From NCBI GenBank assembly GCA_947246355.1, contig CAMXQX010000003.1:1-45489 (forward strand): 45,489 nucleotides of DNA, in the 5' to 3' direction. The position numbers were made by a program, and so were the translations under genes. How positions within the stretch are numbered: position 1 is the stretch's first letter; each line of letters opens with the position of its first letter. Source of the DNA: an uncultured Bacillota bacterium (GTDB taxonomy: Bacteria > Bacillota_I > Bacilli_A > RF39 > UBA660). Of the stretch, positions 17,224-24,379 are shown piece by piece. Below the pieces are notes generated by a model. The model saw only the letters and a program-made list of their open reading frames with translations, was not told where the DNA came from and did not search any database.

Positions 17224-17625
17224 ATGAAAGAGTCGATGTGGGGAACATATATCATAGGATTTGGAGTCATTGCGATAGCCTTTATCTTCTTCTTTCAAAA
17301 TGTTTCAAACACTTCAGAACAAAATTATGAACTATTGCAGGAAATTACAGAAGCAGCAATGTATGAAGCTGTGGATATGGCAACCTATAAAGCAACAGGA
17401 AATATTCGAATTGATGCTGAAAAATTTGCTGAAAATTTTGTAAGAAGATTTGCCCAAAGCGTTTCTTTAGGAAACTACTATATTATTGATATCTATGATG
17501 TCCAAGAATCCCCTCCCAAAGTTATTTTACGAATTTCAACAAAATTAGATAGTAACGTTGGGGGCGAATTGGTTGAATTTGACATTGTTGATAATATAAA
17601 TGCAATATTGGAAACTCCATATTAG
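17224..17625 (+). CDS. TadE-like pseudopilin / DUF5411-like small membrane protein
   Basis: A 133-residue protein. A short N-terminal hydrophilic stretch (MKESMWG) precedes one long hydrophobic helix (TYIIGFGVIAIAFIFFFQNV), then an amphipathic helical segment and a small alpha/beta domain. This is the shape of TadE-type minor pilins. The start MKESM..G resembles MR[QE]SIG of the two genes at 21939 and 22373, making three related proteins. It begins directly after the TAG of the thioester protein gene (TAGATG), with AGGTGGATC as ribosome site inside that gene, so expression of the two is linked. The DUF5411 label is tentative. Confidence 0.65.
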   Translation: MKESMWGTYIIGFGVIAIAFIFFFQNVSNTSEQNYELLQEITEAAMYEAVDMATYKATGNIRIDAEKFAENFVRRFAQSVSLGNYYIIDIYDVQESPPKVILRISTKLDSNVGGELVEFDIVDNINAILETPY

Positions 17626-17643
17626 AAAGGATGAGTGAGTTAT

Positions 17644-18513
17644 ATGAATAATTTAGTTATTGCACTAAAAAGATTTTTTTCAAATAAAAACACGGTTACA
17701 ATATTAGGAGTACTTGCCGTTGTTTTGATCTTGTTTTTTGGATACCGTATGCAAATAAAAAAACAAGTAAACCCAATTAAAAATATTCCAGTAGCATCAC
17801 AGACCATTCAACCTAGGACCAAAATCACAAACGATATGATTGATTATATCGATGTTTCTCCTATTGTTTTACAATCCAATGTATATAGAAGAAAAAGTGA
17901 TATAGTGGATAAATATTCCAATTATAATACCGTTATTCCAGCAGGAAGCTTATTCTATCATGAGGCGGTTGTAAAAGAGGAAGATCTTCCAGATTCTGCT
18001 TTTGTAGAAGTCGAGGAAGGCCAAGTTCCTTATAACTTTCCTGTAACAACGGCTACTACATATGGAAACTCTATGTACCCAAAAAATTACATTGATATCT
18101 ATATGAAAGCTGTAAATGAGAATGGAGAATTAATGGTTGGGAAACTTATTGAAAATGTGAAAATTTTAGCTGTTAAGGATTCACAAGGACGTAATGTCTT
18201 TGAAAATTCCACAGAAGCAAGAACTCCAGCTTACCTTATTTTTGGATTGGAAGATGAACTTAATATTTTACTTAGAAAAGCAAGTTATATGAGTTCTTAT
18301 TCTGTGACGCTCTTCCCTGTTCCACATGGAGTAACAGTAAGTGGTGAAGAAGGAGAAACAATGGTAAGTTCTCAAACTTTAAAGAACTTTATTAATGCAA
18401 ATACAGTTCCAAATGATGAAATTAAAACCGATGTTACAGATACAAAGACAGAGGATAAAACAAACAACGACAAAACAACAACCAACGATAAAACTACAAA
18501 TAACGAAAGATAA
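17644..18513 (+). CDS. cpaB: CpaB/RcpC-like protein with SAF domain
   Basis: Pilus-assembly protein of the Tad type. One N-terminal helix (TVTILGVLAVVLILFFGYRM) is followed at residues ~45-120 by an SAF-like fold with the typical sequence IPVASQTIQPRTKITNDMIDYIDV, and then IPAGSLFYHEAV. A second domain (~130-240) resembles the CpaB C-terminal region. The tail (~250-289) is a low-complexity Asp/Lys/Thr/Asn repeat (TNDKTTTNDKTT). Start chosen at the ATG of MNNLVIALKRFF; a GTG three codons earlier is possible but too close to the AAAGGA site. CpaB proteins guide pilus assembly in the envelope; in a monoderm the tail may reach into the wall. Confidence 0.8.
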   Translation: MNNLVIALKRFFSNKNTVTILGVLAVVLILFFGYRMQIKKQVNPIKNIPVASQTIQPRTKITNDMIDYIDVSPIVLQSNVYRRKSDIVDKYSNYNTVIPAGSLFYHEAVVKEEDLPDSAFVEVEEGQVPYNFPVTTATTYGNSMYPKNYIDIYMKAVNENGELMVGKLIENVKILAVKDSQGRNVFENSTEARTPAYLIFGLEDELNILLRKASYMSSYSVTLFPVPHGVTVSGEEGETMVSSQTLKNFINANTVPNDEIKTDVTDTKTEDKTNNDKTTTNDKTTNNER

Positions 18514-18521
18514 TTAAACAT

Positions 18522-19943
18522 ATGATGGATGGAATGTTTTCCCAAATTGATTTTGGGGCATTGAAAGAGTATTTGGAACAAGATGACATCACCGATATAT
18601 CTTATAGTAATGGTGGACAGATTTGGTTAAAGACATTATCACGTGGTATTTTTAGAATCGAAAATCCAGGAATTAACAATGCTTTCATCGAGAAACTTGC
18701 TTTCCAATGTGCCAATTGTATGGGAACAACATTCAATATGGCACATCCATTTCTAGATGCAGAAGGAACAGAATTGCGTCTTAACTTTGTGCATGATTCG
18801 ATTGCTAGAAATGGTGTTGCATGTGTTATACGTAAAACACCAGCGAAAATTCGATTGGAAAAGGATAAACTATTAGAGCAAAAATATGTAGAACTGGATA
18901 TTCATGATTTTCTAATTCAATGTGTTTTGGGACACTGCAATATTATTGTTTGTGGAGAAACTGGCTCTGGAAAAACAGAATTTGTTAAATATTTAGCAGC
19001 ACATACGAAAGAGGATGAAAAGTTAATTACCATTGAGGATACACTTGAACTTCACTTGGATCGCATTTTCCCTCACCGTGATATTGTTGCAATGAAAACA
19101 AATAATATTGCTTCTTACTCAGATGTGCTTGTAACTTGTATGCGGCAGAACCCAAAGTGGATTTTGCTTTCTGAAGTTCGTAGTGCTGAAGCTGTTTTAG
19201 CGGTTCGTAACTCAATTTCTTCTGGACATTACATTTTATCTACAATTCATGCAGACAAGGCTTCTAGTATTCCTAATCGTATGTATTCTCTTATGGAAAC
19301 CAATCAAGATATTGATCAATTTTTAAAGACAATTCATCGGTATGTTCAAATTGGTGTATATATAAGAGGCTATCAAGATAAGGTAACGAAACGGTTTGTC
19401 CGTGAAATTGCAGAGGTTACTGAATTTTTTGTAACGCGGGATAATAAAGCAGAGTATAATGAAATCTATAAAAAGAGCACAACAGGAAATGTAATACGTA
19501 GGAAACCATCCCAGTATTTGCTTGATTATTTGGATACGCAAGGTGTTACCTTGAATCCCAATTTGATCGAGGAAGGGGAATCGAGCGTTCCTAAAAATTT
19601 TAATACATTTTTAGAAAAGCCTAATGCGCAAAGCCCTACGTTTAATGAAATTTTAAAAGAGGAAAAAAATGGACAAGTGATAGGGAATGCAATTAACCAT
19701 TATCAAGGTGCACCAATGCAAAACGCATATGGACAAATGGGTGAGCAAACCATTTCTTCCCCTATAAATGCAAATTCTGTAAGTCAAAATACGCAAGGAC
19801 AAGAACAGGCTCTAAATCAAAACCAAGCGTTTGTCTTTGATGAAAATGGAACACCTATTTTTAATAGACCACAAGGTGGTTCTGTAGCCAATGTAGGTAT
19901 TAGTCAAGGTGGAGTTTTGTTTGATACAAATTCAAACGTATAG
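18522..19943 (+). CDS. cpaF: CpaF/TadA-type secretion ATPase (VirB11 superfamily)
   Basis: Cytoplasmic motor ATPase that powers Tad pilus assembly. The 473-residue protein has an N-terminal domain (~1-120), Walker A GETGSGKT at ~145-152, an Asp box in LITIEDTLEL (~168-177), Walker B WILLSEVRSAEA (~213-224) and a His box GHYILSTIHADKA (~235-247). The last ~130 residues are an Asn/Gln-rich, probably disordered tail (QNTQGQEQALNQNQAF), longer than in typical CpaF. Two T2SF-type membrane proteins follow, which argues for a Tad motor. It could also serve the neighbouring T4SS as VirB11, an ATPase that Gram-positive T4SSs normally lack. Confidence 0.92.
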   Translation: MMDGMFSQIDFGALKEYLEQDDITDISYSNGGQIWLKTLSRGIFRIENPGINNAFIEKLAFQCANCMGTTFNMAHPFLDAEGTELRLNFVHDSIARNGVACVIRKTPAKIRLEKDKLLEQKYVELDIHDFLIQCVLGHCNIIVCGETGSGKTEFVKYLAAHTKEDEKLITIEDTLELHLDRIFPHRDIVAMKTNNIASYSDVLVTCMRQNPKWILLSEVRSAEAVLAVRNSISSGHYILSTIHADKASSIPNRMYSLMETNQDIDQFLKTIHRYVQIGVYIRGYQDKVTKRFVREIAEVTEFFVTRDNKAEYNEIYKKSTTGNVIRRKPSQYLLDYLDTQGVTLNPNLIEEGESSVPKNFNTFLEKPNAQSPTFNEILKEEKNGQVIGNAINHYQGAPMQNAYGQMGEQTISSPINANSVSQNTQGQEQALNQNQAFVFDENGTPIFNRPQGGSVANVGISQGGVLFDTNSNV

Positions 19944-19955
19944 AAGGAGGTATAT

Positions 19956-20861
19956 ATGGATTTTATAATTTTTATAGTAATTGCAGGAATTGCAATCTTT
20001 GTTACTGCTTTTCGTCTTAATAGCAATGGAAGTGTATACAAGTATATCTCCAAAAATGCGGGAAGTATTTATGACAAAGTCGCACCCTATTCTTTTAAGG
20101 AAATAAGACAGAAAGTAAAAGATTTAGGACAAGAATATACAAAAAAGCAATATGCCATTCAAGCAACTGTCTTTTCTGTAGGAGCGTTTTTAGTTTCGTA
20201 TCTTTACTTTTATAACATTATTATCTCTATTCTATATGCAATTATTGCTGTTTGTGTTATTCCTTATTTAACTTATTTGCGATGCAAAAGGGTATATAGT
20301 GAATTTATTTTTGAACAAATTCAAGTCTATACGACCAATGTGATTATGGAATTTGGGACGACACAGTCCTTTGTTAAAGCCCTTGAGGGAGTTTATGAAT
20401 CTGGTGTTTTAGAAGATCCCGTTTTGAGCGATGTAAAAATGATGATTGATTTGGCCTATGAAAATGGAACCGTTGATGCATCTTTGGAGTATATGAATAA
20501 TAAATATGATTTCTTTATCGTAAAAAATATGCACCAACTTTTTTTACAAATCACAAATGAGGGTTCAAAAAATTCCGCAGATGCACTAGAAAATATGTCA
20601 CTTGATATCGATATGCTGGTTGAAAATGTATATCGTGATCGATTAGATAGAGCGGAATTCCATAAGAAATTTTTACAATTTGGAATTGTACTCTATTTAC
20701 TTGTCATGCTAGTTCAAATGTTACTTTCAACTGAAACATATATTAATTTAATTAATACTAATTTACTTGTCTTCTTCTTGTTGCATGGAATTATTATTGT
20801 AAATACAGCATTCTTGCTGAGTGGAGAAAAATATTACAATGAGAATGTGGGGGCGGAATAA
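19956..20861 (+). CDS. tadB: TadB-like pilus-assembly membrane protein
   Basis: A 301-residue integral membrane protein directly after the ATPase gene (AGGAGG then ATG). An N-terminal helix (MDFIIFIVIAGIAIFVTAF), a helical hairpin around residues 65-110, a cytoplasmic segment that matches the T2SF fold in layout (FEQIQVYTTNVIMEFGTTQSFVKALEGVYESGVL...), and two C-terminal helices follow the TadB topology. T2SF proteins form the inner-membrane platform on which the ATPase assembles pilins. Its stop overlaps the next start by one base (TAATG). Confidence 0.75.
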   Translation: MDFIIFIVIAGIAIFVTAFRLNSNGSVYKYISKNAGSIYDKVAPYSFKEIRQKVKDLGQEYTKKQYAIQATVFSVGAFLVSYLYFYNIIISILYAIIAVCVIPYLTYLRCKRVYSEFIFEQIQVYTTNVIMEFGTTQSFVKALEGVYESGVLEDPVLSDVKMMIDLAYENGTVDASLEYMNNKYDFFIVKNMHQLFLQITNEGSKNSADALENMSLDIDMLVENVYRDRLDRAEFHKKFLQFGIVLYLLVMLVQMLLSTETYINLINTNLLVFFLLHGIIIVNTAFLLSGEKYYNENVGAE

Positions 20862-21652
20862 TGGAGTTTATTTTTATAGCAATTATTTTACTATTCGTAC
20901 TAGAGTATAATAAAAAACTAGATACGAGAAAATTTATAGCCGATACACAGCCTTATTTCCACTTTTTAATGGAAGATAATTATAAATTTCTACTGAATAT
21001 AAGATATGGGGAAATTAGCGATGAAGATGTTAATGTTCTATTTGGAAAAAGAATTCGTGATGGAGCTTTAACCATCATTACACTCATTTTCATCTTTGTA
21101 ATGACAGACTTTAATTTTATAAGTTTCATTTTAAGTTTTATTATTGGATTTGTCGTTTTCAAAGCACCTTATACAAAACTAAAAGGTTATTATAATAAAA
21201 ATTTGGCAACCATTAACCAAATGTTACCCTTTTATTTAAAAGGTCTAGAAATTTTGATTCAACACTATACAGTGCCCGTGGCCCTTTCTAGAAGTATTGA
21301 TACAGCACCAGAAATCTTTAAACCAGGTTTAAGACGAATGGTTGAAAAAATAGAAGCTGGAGATTCTTCTATAGAGCCTTATATGGATTTTGCGAAAGAA
21401 TATCCTGTAAGGGATTCTATGCGTATGATGCGGTTACTCTATCGTTTAGGAATTGGTGCACAAGAAAATAAGCAAGAACAATTAATCATGTTTTCAAGAA
21501 ATGTTTCGTCTTTGCAAAATAAATCACGTGAACAAAGATATGCAGCACGTTTAGCTAAGATGGAAGGAAAAACAAGAGCTATGCTTTTTACAACCGGTGG
21601 TGGCGTTGTTATGCTTTTAATGATAGCAATGATGCAAATGATGTCATTATAA
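20861..21652 (+). CDS. tadC: TadC-like pilus-assembly membrane protein
   Basis: A 263-residue second platform protein, translationally coupled to the TadB-like gene. An N-terminal helix, a central hydrophobic hairpin (TIITLIFIFVMTDFNFISFILSFIIGFVVF), a T2SF-like helical segment (LPFYLKGLEILIQHYTVPVALSRSI...GDSSIEPYMDFA) and a C-terminal helix (LFTTGGGVVMLLMIAMM) fit TadC. Canonical Tad systems carry tadB and tadC in this order after tadA/cpaF, exactly as here. The operon appears to pause after this gene, since a promoter for the pilin follows at once. Confidence 0.72.
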   Translation: MEFIFIAIILLFVLEYNKKLDTRKFIADTQPYFHFLMEDNYKFLLNIRYGEISDEDVNVLFGKRIRDGALTIITLIFIFVMTDFNFISFILSFIIGFVVFKAPYTKLKGYYNKNLATINQMLPFYLKGLEILIQHYTVPVALSRSIDTAPEIFKPGLRRMVEKIEAGDSSIEPYMDFAKEYPVRDSMRMMRLLYRLGIGAQENKQEQLIMFSRNVSSLQNKSREQRYAARLAKMEGKTRAMLFTTGGGVVMLLMIAMMQMMSL

Positions 21653-21653
21653 G

Positions 21654-21682
21654 TTGTTAAAAATATAAAAAAATGTTATACT
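21654..21682 (+). promoter_or_regulatory. Internal promoter before the Flp-like pilin
   Basis: TTGTTA, a 17-base spacer and TATACT begin two bases after the tadC-like stop. It would give the small pilin gene its own, higher expression. Confidence 0.6.
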
Positions 21683-21702
21683 AATACTAGGGTGGTGATA
21701 AA

Positions 21703-21894
21703 ATGAAAGAAGCTGCTGGAGAAGCAAATATGACAGTAATCACAATTGTTTTAATTGCGATTGTATTATCTGTAGGTACTATTATTGTTAGAAGTATGAT
21801 GTCCAATACTAAAAAATCGACGGAATGTACTAGTAGCGGTGGATACTGGTATGGAGGGGATTGTCATACTGAACCACAAGATGTTGATATTTAA
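21703..21894 (+). CDS. Flp-type small pilin candidate
   Basis: A 63-residue protein fitting Flp pilins in size and shape. It has a very short N-terminal leader (MKEAAGEANM), one 22-residue hydrophobic helix (TVITIVLIAIVLSVGTIIV), and a ~30-residue polar tail with two cysteines in CTSSGGYWYGGDC. The classical G/xxxxEY processing site of Flp pilins is not clear, though a Gly-Glu occurs before the helix. No prepilin peptidase gene is in the window. It has a dedicated promoter and GGTGGTGAT ribosome site, as expected for the abundant subunit. The Cys...GGYW...Cys motif recurs in the VirB2-like protein at 25545. It could instead be a minor component. Confidence 0.6.
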   Translation: MKEAAGEANMTVITIVLIAIVLSVGTIIVRSMMSNTKKSTECTSSGGYWYGGDCHTEPQDVDI

Positions 21895-21938
21895 TTATTT
21901 ATTTTAAAAAATAACTAAATCGAATGGAGGTAGATTAG

Positions 21939-22373
21939 ATGAGGCAAAGTATTGGGTTTACACAAACAATTGCAATTATGAGTGTTTTTATCTTAATGGT
22001 CTTTGCCCTTCTGACTGCCTCTCTTAGTTATTACAAGGCCTTTAAGATTAATAGTTATATTTCTTCTATTGTAGAAAAATATGAAGGATATAATGATTTG
22101 TCTATACAAGAAATTACACAAAAACTATCTTCTTTGGGATATAGAATGGGAACAGTAGATTGCAAACAAACTTTTTCTAAAAAAAGTACACCAGTGGATA
22201 GAAAAGAAAAACAACATGCGTATTGTATCTATGAATACGGTAGCAAAAATGGTTATTTTACTTATGGAATTGTTACTTACATTTTTGTAGAATTGCCTTT
22301 TGGTGTTCACTTTAAACTACCAGTTTATTCAGAAACAGAACCTATTTTTATCTTTAATGAAGGAGGTAAATAA
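21939..22373 (+). CDS. TadE-like pseudopilin A
   Basis: A 144-residue protein with a short hydrophilic N terminus (MRQSIGF), a 25-residue helix (TQTIAIMSVFILMVFALLTASL) and a C-terminal domain with two cysteines (VDCKQ, AYCIYEY) and a beta-rich ending (YFTYGIVTYIFVELPFGV). It aligns along its whole length with the next protein: MR[QE]SIG, [SN]Y..AFK, C..E..., YCIYE[YF].SK, YG[IV]VTY, and PVYSET/PIYGET. The stop overlaps the next start (TAATG). Minor pilins that prime or cap a Tad-like fibre would look like this; homology to TadE is inferred from shape. Confidence 0.68.
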   Translation: MRQSIGFTQTIAIMSVFILMVFALLTASLSYYKAFKINSYISSIVEKYEGYNDLSIQEITQKLSSLGYRMGTVDCKQTFSKKSTPVDRKEKQHAYCIYEYGSKNGYFTYGIVTYIFVELPFGVHFKLPVYSETEPIFIFNEGGK

Positions 22374-22810
22374 TGAGGGAATCGATTGGTAATGCTTATT
22401 TACTTGGAATCATTGCTTTCTTTGTTGTAATAATTATGCTCTTTTTTTCGGCCTCTATGAATTATACGAGAGCTTTTAAAGTAAAAAATAGAATTATTAA
22501 CATTATTGAGACCAATAAGACATATAATAATGGAGAGGTAAAAACAGAAATTGATAGGACTTTAGGCGATATGAAATACCGTATTGCCAATAATGCCTCT
22601 TGTAAGCAAGAAGGAAGATTTGAAAATGCGAAATTGGTCAATCAGACCATAGGGACCTCTACTTATCGATATTGTATTTATGAATTTAATTCTAAAGACA
22701 GAGGCAAATATTATGGAGTAGTGACTTATATGTATTTTGATATTCCATTGTTGAATGTAACATTAGAGTTTCCTATCTATGGAGAAACAAAAACTTTGGG
22801 GGTATATTAG
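22373..22810 (+). CDS. TadE-like pseudopilin B, paralogue of the preceding gene
   Basis: A 145-residue duplicate-like neighbour of the 21939 gene: MRESIGNAYLLGIIAFFVVIIMLFFSAS, then ASCKQEGRF, RYCIYEFNSKDRGKYYGVVTYMYFDIP and FPIYGET. The two conserved cysteines occupy the same positions, implying a shared internal disulfide. It is translationally coupled to the first copy, so equimolar production is likely. The pair may form a heterodimeric minor-pilin unit, by analogy with TadE/TadF. Confidence 0.68.
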   Translation: MRESIGNAYLLGIIAFFVVIIMLFFSASMNYTRAFKVKNRIINIIETNKTYNNGEVKTEIDRTLGDMKYRIANNASCKQEGRFENAKLVNQTIGTSTYRYCIYEFNSKDRGKYYGVVTYMYFDIPLLNVTLEFPIYGETKTLGVY

Positions 22811-22833
22811 GTTGATATTTAAGGAGGAATACT

Positions 22834-23790
22834 ATGAATGTAATTGTATCAAATAAATATCAGGCTATGTTACAAAACTTAGATATTGATGTAATTAAAA
22901 GTTTAAATGGGGAATTTGAAGTAGATGATTTGATTGCTAATTTTAAAAATTTCTTTTTCCAAAGAATGATTTTAGATATTACCGCGATTAAAAATTATCG
23001 AGATATTCGAAATCTTCAAAAATTATCTGTATCTTTGGATATGGATAAAGTAATTTTACTACTGGATGATTCAACAGAAGGAACATCAACAGAGTATCTA
23101 TCAAAATTAATTTCTATTGGTATCTATAATTTTACGAAAAATGTAGAAGGGATCATGTATTTATACAATAATCCCAATACATATCGTGATGTAGCACATA
23201 TTCATCAATTGGACATGCAAACAGGTGGTGCTGAAATTGTTGTTCAAAATTATAATGAACCAATTGTTGGCACGAAAATTATTGGTATAAAGAATATCAC
23301 GAAACAGTCTGGAGCAACGACCTTAACCTATATGATGAAAAATGAATTGAGTAGTGCTTATTCTGTTGTTGCCATTGAAGTTGGAAAAAGTGATTTTAGA
23401 TATTTCAATGATCGCTCTTTAATATCAACAACCCAAACAGAAGCGGGAAATGTCATTGCTAAATATATGGATAAAGATGTTATTTTACTTGATTTAAACG
23501 ATAGTAAGCAAGTAGAAAGCTTATGTCATGAAATCATTTATCTTATTGAACCATCTATCATTAAATTGAATAAACTGATGCTTATCAATAGCAAAGTATT
23601 TGGAACATTAAAAAATAAAAAAGTTGTTTTAAACCAAAGTATATTAAATCCTAAAGATGTTTTAGATTTCGAGTATGAGGCAAGAACGAAAATATACTAT
23701 AATCTCCCACCACTTGATGAAAGACAAAAAGGCTCTAATGCTTTGATTGCTTTTTTGATCAAATTGGGATTTAATAAATTACAAAAGTAA
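22834..23790 (+). CDS. CpaE/TadZ-like atypical ParA/MinD-family ATPase
   Basis: A 318-residue soluble protein. Residues ~1-140 have the pattern of a degenerate receiver-like domain (ILDITAIKNYRD, KVILLLDDS, VEGIMYLYNN). The second half has a ParA/MinD-like layout. Its P-loop region reads GIKNITKQSGATTLTY, the position-equivalent of GGxGKTT, but the invariant signature lysine is replaced by alanine. Next come the strand SVVAIEVG and VILLDLND. TadZ/CpaE proteins of Tad loci show the same combination and act as localisation factors at the pole. With this protein the Tad set is complete except for a prepilin peptidase. Assignment rests on layout and context. Confidence 0.65.
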   Translation: MNVIVSNKYQAMLQNLDIDVIKSLNGEFEVDDLIANFKNFFFQRMILDITAIKNYRDIRNLQKLSVSLDMDKVILLLDDSTEGTSTEYLSKLISIGIYNFTKNVEGIMYLYNNPNTYRDVAHIHQLDMQTGGAEIVVQNYNEPIVGTKIIGIKNITKQSGATTLTYMMKNELSSAYSVVAIEVGKSDFRYFNDRSLISTTQTEAGNVIAKYMDKDVILLDLNDSKQVESLCHEIIYLIEPSIIKLNKLMLINSKVFGTLKNKKVVLNQSILNPKDVLDFEYEARTKIYYNLPPLDERQKGSNALIAFLIKLGFNKLQK

Positions 23791-23791
23791 C

Positions 23792-23815
23792 GTAGAAAAT
23801 CGTTCTTTTTTTTCT
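23792..23815 (+). terminator. Weak intrinsic terminator after the CpaE-like gene
   Basis: AGAA, AATCG and TTCT with a following T8 run lie directly after the stop. The stem is short. Confidence 0.4.
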
Positions 23816-23843
23816 AAAAAATGTAAAGTATATGTTCAAAATA

Positions 23844-23872
23844 TTGACAAATAGGTTTGAATCAAGTATTAT
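23844..23872 (+). promoter_or_regulatory. Strong promoter for the VirB2-like gene
   Basis: A consensus TTGACA, exactly 17 bases of spacer and TATTAT, 49 bases before the ATG at 23922. Confidence 0.75.
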
Positions 23873-23921
23873 AACCATAGAGTATTTAATTACTTAAGAA
23901 AAATTTAGGAGGGTGTTAAAA

Positions 23922-24299
23922 ATGTTTATTTTAGAAGGCGGATGCAATATTGATATCGATATGATTGTTCCAACTTTTACTGTTGGTCTAATTGAACTAG
24001 TGAAAGTTGCGATTCCAATTTTATTGGTTGCTTATGGTATGATTGATATGGCCAAAGCCATTATGAGCAATGATGAAAAACAAATGAAGGAGTCACAAAA
24101 TAAATTCATTAAGAGGATCATTTATGCAGTGGTTATCTTCTTCATTGTCGCTATTGTTCAGTTGGTGTTTGGTATGCTAGCAGATGCATCTAATAAGGGT
24201 AGTCAAGGAAATGTATCTAAAAATAAAGTTACTTCTTGTATTGCTTGTTTTATTAGTGATACAAGTGAGTGTAAACGTGGAACAGCGGAAGGAGAATAA
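23922..24299 (+). CDS. VirB2-like T4SS pilin, minimal form
   Basis: Start at the ATG of MFILEGGCNIDID, nine bases after AGGAGGG, rather than the GTG three codons earlier. The 125-residue protein has two helices: VGLIELVKVAIPILLVAYGMIDMAKAIM and IIYAVVIFFIVAIVQLVFGML. They are joined by a charged loop (SNDEKQMKESQNKFIKR), the usual fold of VirB2/TrbC pilins and of Gram-positive T4SS small subunits. The loop recurs in the proteins at 25545 and 26835. The tail ends with three cysteines (SCIACFISDTSEC), close to PCFISDEDSC of the 26835 protein. The gene lies alone between its own promoter and terminator, as expected for the main pilin-like subunit. Confidence 0.75.
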   Translation: MFILEGGCNIDIDMIVPTFTVGLIELVKVAIPILLVAYGMIDMAKAIMSNDEKQMKESQNKFIKRIIYAVVIFFIVAIVQLVFGMLADASNKGSQGNVSKNKVTSCIACFISDTSECKRGTAEGE

Positions 24300-24329
24300 A
24301 GGTGTCGTGCAACACTTTTATTTTTTTTA
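24298..24329 (+). terminator. Intrinsic terminator after the VirB2-like gene
   Basis: AAAGGTGT, six bases of loop and ACACTTTT are followed by eight T residues, starting at the stop codon. Confidence 0.8.
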
Positions 24330-24365
24330 TTGTCAAAAAAAAGATTATATGTTAAACTAAGTTTA
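24330..24365 (+). promoter_or_regulatory. Promoter with overlapping palindrome before the 24380 gene
   Basis: TTGTCA, 17 bases and TAAACT form a promoter (24330-24358). The -10 is the left half of a perfect palindrome TAAACT-A-AGTTTA (24353-24365), a good candidate operator. Confidence 0.5.
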
Positions 24366-24379
24366 GTCGAGGTGAGTAC

